From an uncultured Collinsella sp. (GTDB lineage Bacteria; Actinomycetota; Coriobacteriia; Coriobacteriales; Coriobacteriaceae): DNA of 14,272 nt. The notes under the pieces are model-generated. The model was given only the letters and a program-made list of their open reading frames with translations. It ran no database searches and was not told the origin of the DNA. The stretch covers positions 1-14,272 of the forward strand of contig CAUASQ010000032.1 in the NCBI GenBank assembly GCA_958431945.1, read 5' to 3'. Shown here piece after piece: positions 12,508-14,272 of this stretch (within the stretch, counting starts at the first letter, position 1; every line of letters starts with the position of its first letter). The translations under genes and the position numbers were made by a program.

Positions 12508-13722
12508 ATGGCCGATAAGATCCAGTGGGCGGGCAACACGATGCCCAAGAGCGATGACAAGCACTTGGGAATCATGAGCCTCGACCATGTGAAGAAGGCC
12601 CGTGCCTTCCACCAGTCGTTCCCCCAGTACACCGTCACTCCGCTTGCCCGCCTGGACGGCCAGGCCGCGCGCCTGGGCCTGTCCAACCTGTGCGTTAAGG
12701 ACGAGAGCTATCGTTTTGGCCTCAACGCCTTTAAGGTTCTGGGCGGCTCGTTTGCCATGGCCAACTACATCGCCGACGAGACCGGCAAGGACGTTGCCGA
12801 CTGCACCTTCGACTACCTGACCTCCGATCAGCTTGCCAAGGACTTTGGCCAGGCCACCTTCTTTACCGCCACCGACGGCAACCATGGCCGCGGCGTGGCA
12901 TGGGCTGCCAACAAGCTGGGCCAGAAGGCCGTCGTGCACATGCCCAAGGGTTCCACCAAGCCCCGCTTCGATAACATCGCCGCCGAGGGCGCCACGGTGA
13001 CCATCGAAGAGGTCAACTACGACGAGTGCGTGCGCATGGCTGCCGCCGAGGCTGACGCCTGCGAGCGTGGCGTCATCGTTCAGGACACCGCCTGGGAGGG
13101 CTACGAGAAGATCCCGTCCTGGATCATGGAGGGTTACGGCACCATGGCTTCCGAGGCTGCCGAGCAGCTGCGCGAGATGGCCATCAACCGCCCGACGCAC
13201 GTGTTTGTCCAGGCTGGCGTGGGTTCGCTCGCCGGCGCCGTGGTGGGCTACTTCACCAACCTGTATCCCGATAACCCGCCCACCTTCGTCGTGGTTGAGT
13301 GCGCGCCTGCTGCCTGCCTGTACAAGGGCGCTGCCGCCGGCGACGGCGATCCGCGCATCGTGGACGGTGACATGCCCTCCATCATGGCCGGTCTGTGCTG
13401 CGGCGAGCCCAACATTCTGGGCTGGGATATCCTGCGCAACCACGCCACCGCCTTCGTGTCCTGCCCCGACTGGGTCACCGCTCGCGGCATGCGCACCCTG
13501 GGCGCTCCCGAGAAGGGCGACCCGCGCGTCATCTCCGGCGAGTCCGGCGCTGTGACCACCGGCCTGGTCGAGACCCTCATGCTCGATTCCGAGTACGCCG
13601 AGCTCAAGGAACTCATCGGCCTGGACAAGACGAGCTCTGTGCTCTGCTTCTCCACCGAGGGCGATACGGATCCCGACCAGTATCGCCGCATTGTTTGGGA
13701 AGGCGAATATCCCACTTGCTAA
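12508..13722 (+). CDS. dpaL: 2,3-Diaminopropionate ammonia-lyase
   Basis: A 404-residue cytoplasmic PLP enzyme (fold type II) that splits 2,3-diaminopropionate into pyruvate and two ammonia; D-serine is also a substrate of the E. coli enzyme (YgeX). AAGGAG (12494-12499) stands 8 bases before the ATG. Landmarks: RFGLNAFKVLGGSFA with K76 as the Schiff-base lysine (K77 in E. coli); TATDGNHGRGVAW with D123, the counterpart of catalytic D120 in E. coli; VQAGVGSLAGAVVG (234-247) as phosphate-binding Gly loop; SGESGAVTTG (343-352). Length matches the family (about 400). Codon use is strongly biased to a few codons, unlike the accessory genes to the left, suggesting high expression. It is followed 74 bases later by ygeY in the same direction, the usual pairing in selenium-linked purine/amino-acid clusters, and is probably controlled by the divergent YheO-like regulator. 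Confidence 0.95.
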   Translation: MADKIQWAGNTMPKSDDKHLGIMSLDHVKKARAFHQSFPQYTVTPLARLDGQAARLGLSNLCVKDESYRFGLNAFKVLGGSFAMANYIADETGKDVADCTFDYLTSDQLAKDFGQATFFTATDGNHGRGVAWAANKLGQKAVVHMPKGSTKPRFDNIAAEGATVTIEEVNYDECVRMAAAEADACERGVIVQDTAWEGYEKIPSWIMEGYGTMASEAAEQLREMAINRPTHVFVQAGVGSLAGAVVGYFTNLYPDNPPTFVVVECAPAACLYKGAAAGDGDPRIVDGDMPSIMAGLCCGEPNILGWDILRNHATAFVSCPDWVTARGMRTLGAPEKGDPRVISGESGAVTTGLVETLMLDSEYAELKELIGLDKTSSVLCFSTEGDTDPDQYRRIVWEGEYPTC

Positions 13723-13729
13723 TCGTTGG

Positions 13730-13756
13730 GGCGGAGTAAATAGGTATCGCTCCGCC
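13730..13756 (+). other. Hairpin between dpaL and ygeY
   Basis: GGCGGAG (13730-13736) pairs with CTCCGCC (13750-13756) around a 13-nt loop, 8 bases after the dpaL stop. No T-tract follows, so it is unlikely to stop transcription fully. It may protect the dpaL message or lower read-through into ygeY. Confidence 0.5.
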
Positions 13757-13796
13757 ACCTCACAGGTAGATTCCTTCGTTTGAAAGGTTATGAACA

Positions 13797-14272
13797 ATGG
13801 CTAAAGAACTCGATTTCGACGCTATCAAGGCTGCTGCTGAGTCTCATCGTGCTGATATGACTCGCTTCCTGCGCGCTATGATTTCCCATCCCTCTGAGTC
13901 CTGCGAGGAGGGTGAGGTTGTCGCCTGCATCAAGGCCGAGATGGAGAGCCTTGGCTATGACGAGGTCAAGGTCGACGGTCTGGGCAACGTCATGGGCTTT
14001 ATGGGCGAGGGCGACAAGATCATCGCCATCGACTCCCACATCGACACCGTCGGCATCGGCAACATCGAGAACTGGGATGCCGATCCCTATGAGGGCTACG
14101 AGACCGACGAGATCATCTACGGCCGCGGCGGCTCCGACCAGGAGGGCGGCATGGCTTCTGCTACCTACGCTGCCAAGATGATGAAGGACATGGGCCTCAT
14201 CCCCGAGGGCTACAAGATCATGGTCGTCGGCACCGTCCAGGAAGAGGACTGCGACGGCATGTGCTGGCAGTA
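13797..14272 (+). CDS. ygeY: YgeY family selenium-linked M20 metallohydrolase, N-terminal part
   Basis: The first 158 codons of a gene cut by the window end. The ATG at 13797 has GAAAGG 9 bases upstream. The sequence has the M20 peptidase/deacylase metal sites: AIDSHIDTVG (H81, D83), GRGGSDQEGG (D114, bridging metal ligand) and GTVQEEDCDG (E149 as general base, E150 as ligand). M20 enzymes hydrolyse amide bonds of N-acyl amino acids or small peptides with two zinc or similar ions. The GRGGSDQEGG and EEDCDG forms are typical of YgeY proteins, which occur beside dpaL, hyuA and ygeW in clusters tied to selenium-dependent molybdenum hydroxylases. The true substrate of YgeY is not established. Probably cotranscribed with dpaL; codon use is equally biased. 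Confidence 0.9.
   Translation, partial: MAKELDFDAIKAAAESHRADMTRFLRAMISHPSESCEEGEVVACIKAEMESLGYDEVKVDGLGNVMGFMGEGDKIIAIDSHIDTVGIGNIENWDADPYEGYETDEIIYGRGGSDQEGGMASATYAAKMMKDMGLIPEGYKIMVVGTVQEEDCDGMCWQ

Noticed and set aside
12376..13797. Long open frame (473 codons) on the minus strand over dpaL
   Set aside because: It is the exact antisense of dpaL, has no ribosome binding site, and is Gly/Ala/Val/His-rich as expected from the third-position bias of a GC-rich, highly biased gene.

Overview
The window looks like chromosomal DNA of a Coriobacteriia gut actinobacterium, most likely Collinsella or a close relative. This is an inference from four things: GC-rich coding DNA with strong AAGGAG-type ribosome binding sites, a class E-type LAxTG sortase signal, a dpaL-ygeY pair next to a YheO-like regulator, and the tail of a molybdenum hydroxylase. 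No marker gene is present to confirm the genus.

Layout. Positions 1-146 are the C-terminus of a xanthine dehydrogenase-type molybdopterin subunit (+), followed by a Rho-independent terminator (216-251). Positions 269-591 hold a tandem array of a 62-bp palindromic unit. A minus-strand gene (634-1632) encodes a winged-helix/AbiEi-like protein with a PD-(D/E)XK nuclease-like C-terminus; a shorter array of the same 62-bp unit lies on its other side (1930-2037). Next come two plus-strand ATPases of different families, both ending in a PD-(D/E)XK-like motif. The first (2163-3554) is preceded by a perfect 25-bp inverted repeat; the second (3740-5035) is preceded by five direct repeats of exactly 23 bp. 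Positions 5036-5489 carry no convincing protein gene but contain a promoter, hairpin and terminator arrangement that looks like a small RNA gene of about 214 nt. A DEDDh exonuclease follows (5490-6224, +).

A minus-strand block comes next: a helical protein of unknown function (6266-7501), a secreted, LAATG-anchored surface protein with three Ig-like repeats (7684-9498), a small unknown protein with a nine-G tract near its 3' end (9806-10249), tandem terminators, and a single-pass membrane protein with a long Pro/Ala-rich cytoplasmic region (10467-11453).

The right end is metabolic. A YheO-like PAS/HTH regulator (11577-12230, -) is divergent from diaminopropionate ammonia-lyase dpaL (12508-13722, +), which is followed by the start of ygeY (13797 onward, +, cut by the window end). 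These genes and the molybdenum hydroxylase at the left end belong to the type of cluster linked to selenium-dependent molybdenum hydroxylases. About 11 kb of accessory genes therefore separates two parts of what may be one metabolic neighbourhood.

The best candidates for something undescribed are the two ATPase-nuclease genes with dedicated cis-repeats, the 62-bp palindromic arrays flanking the nuclease-like gene, and the candidate small RNA at 5113-5326 with a hydrophobic peptide frame antisense to it.
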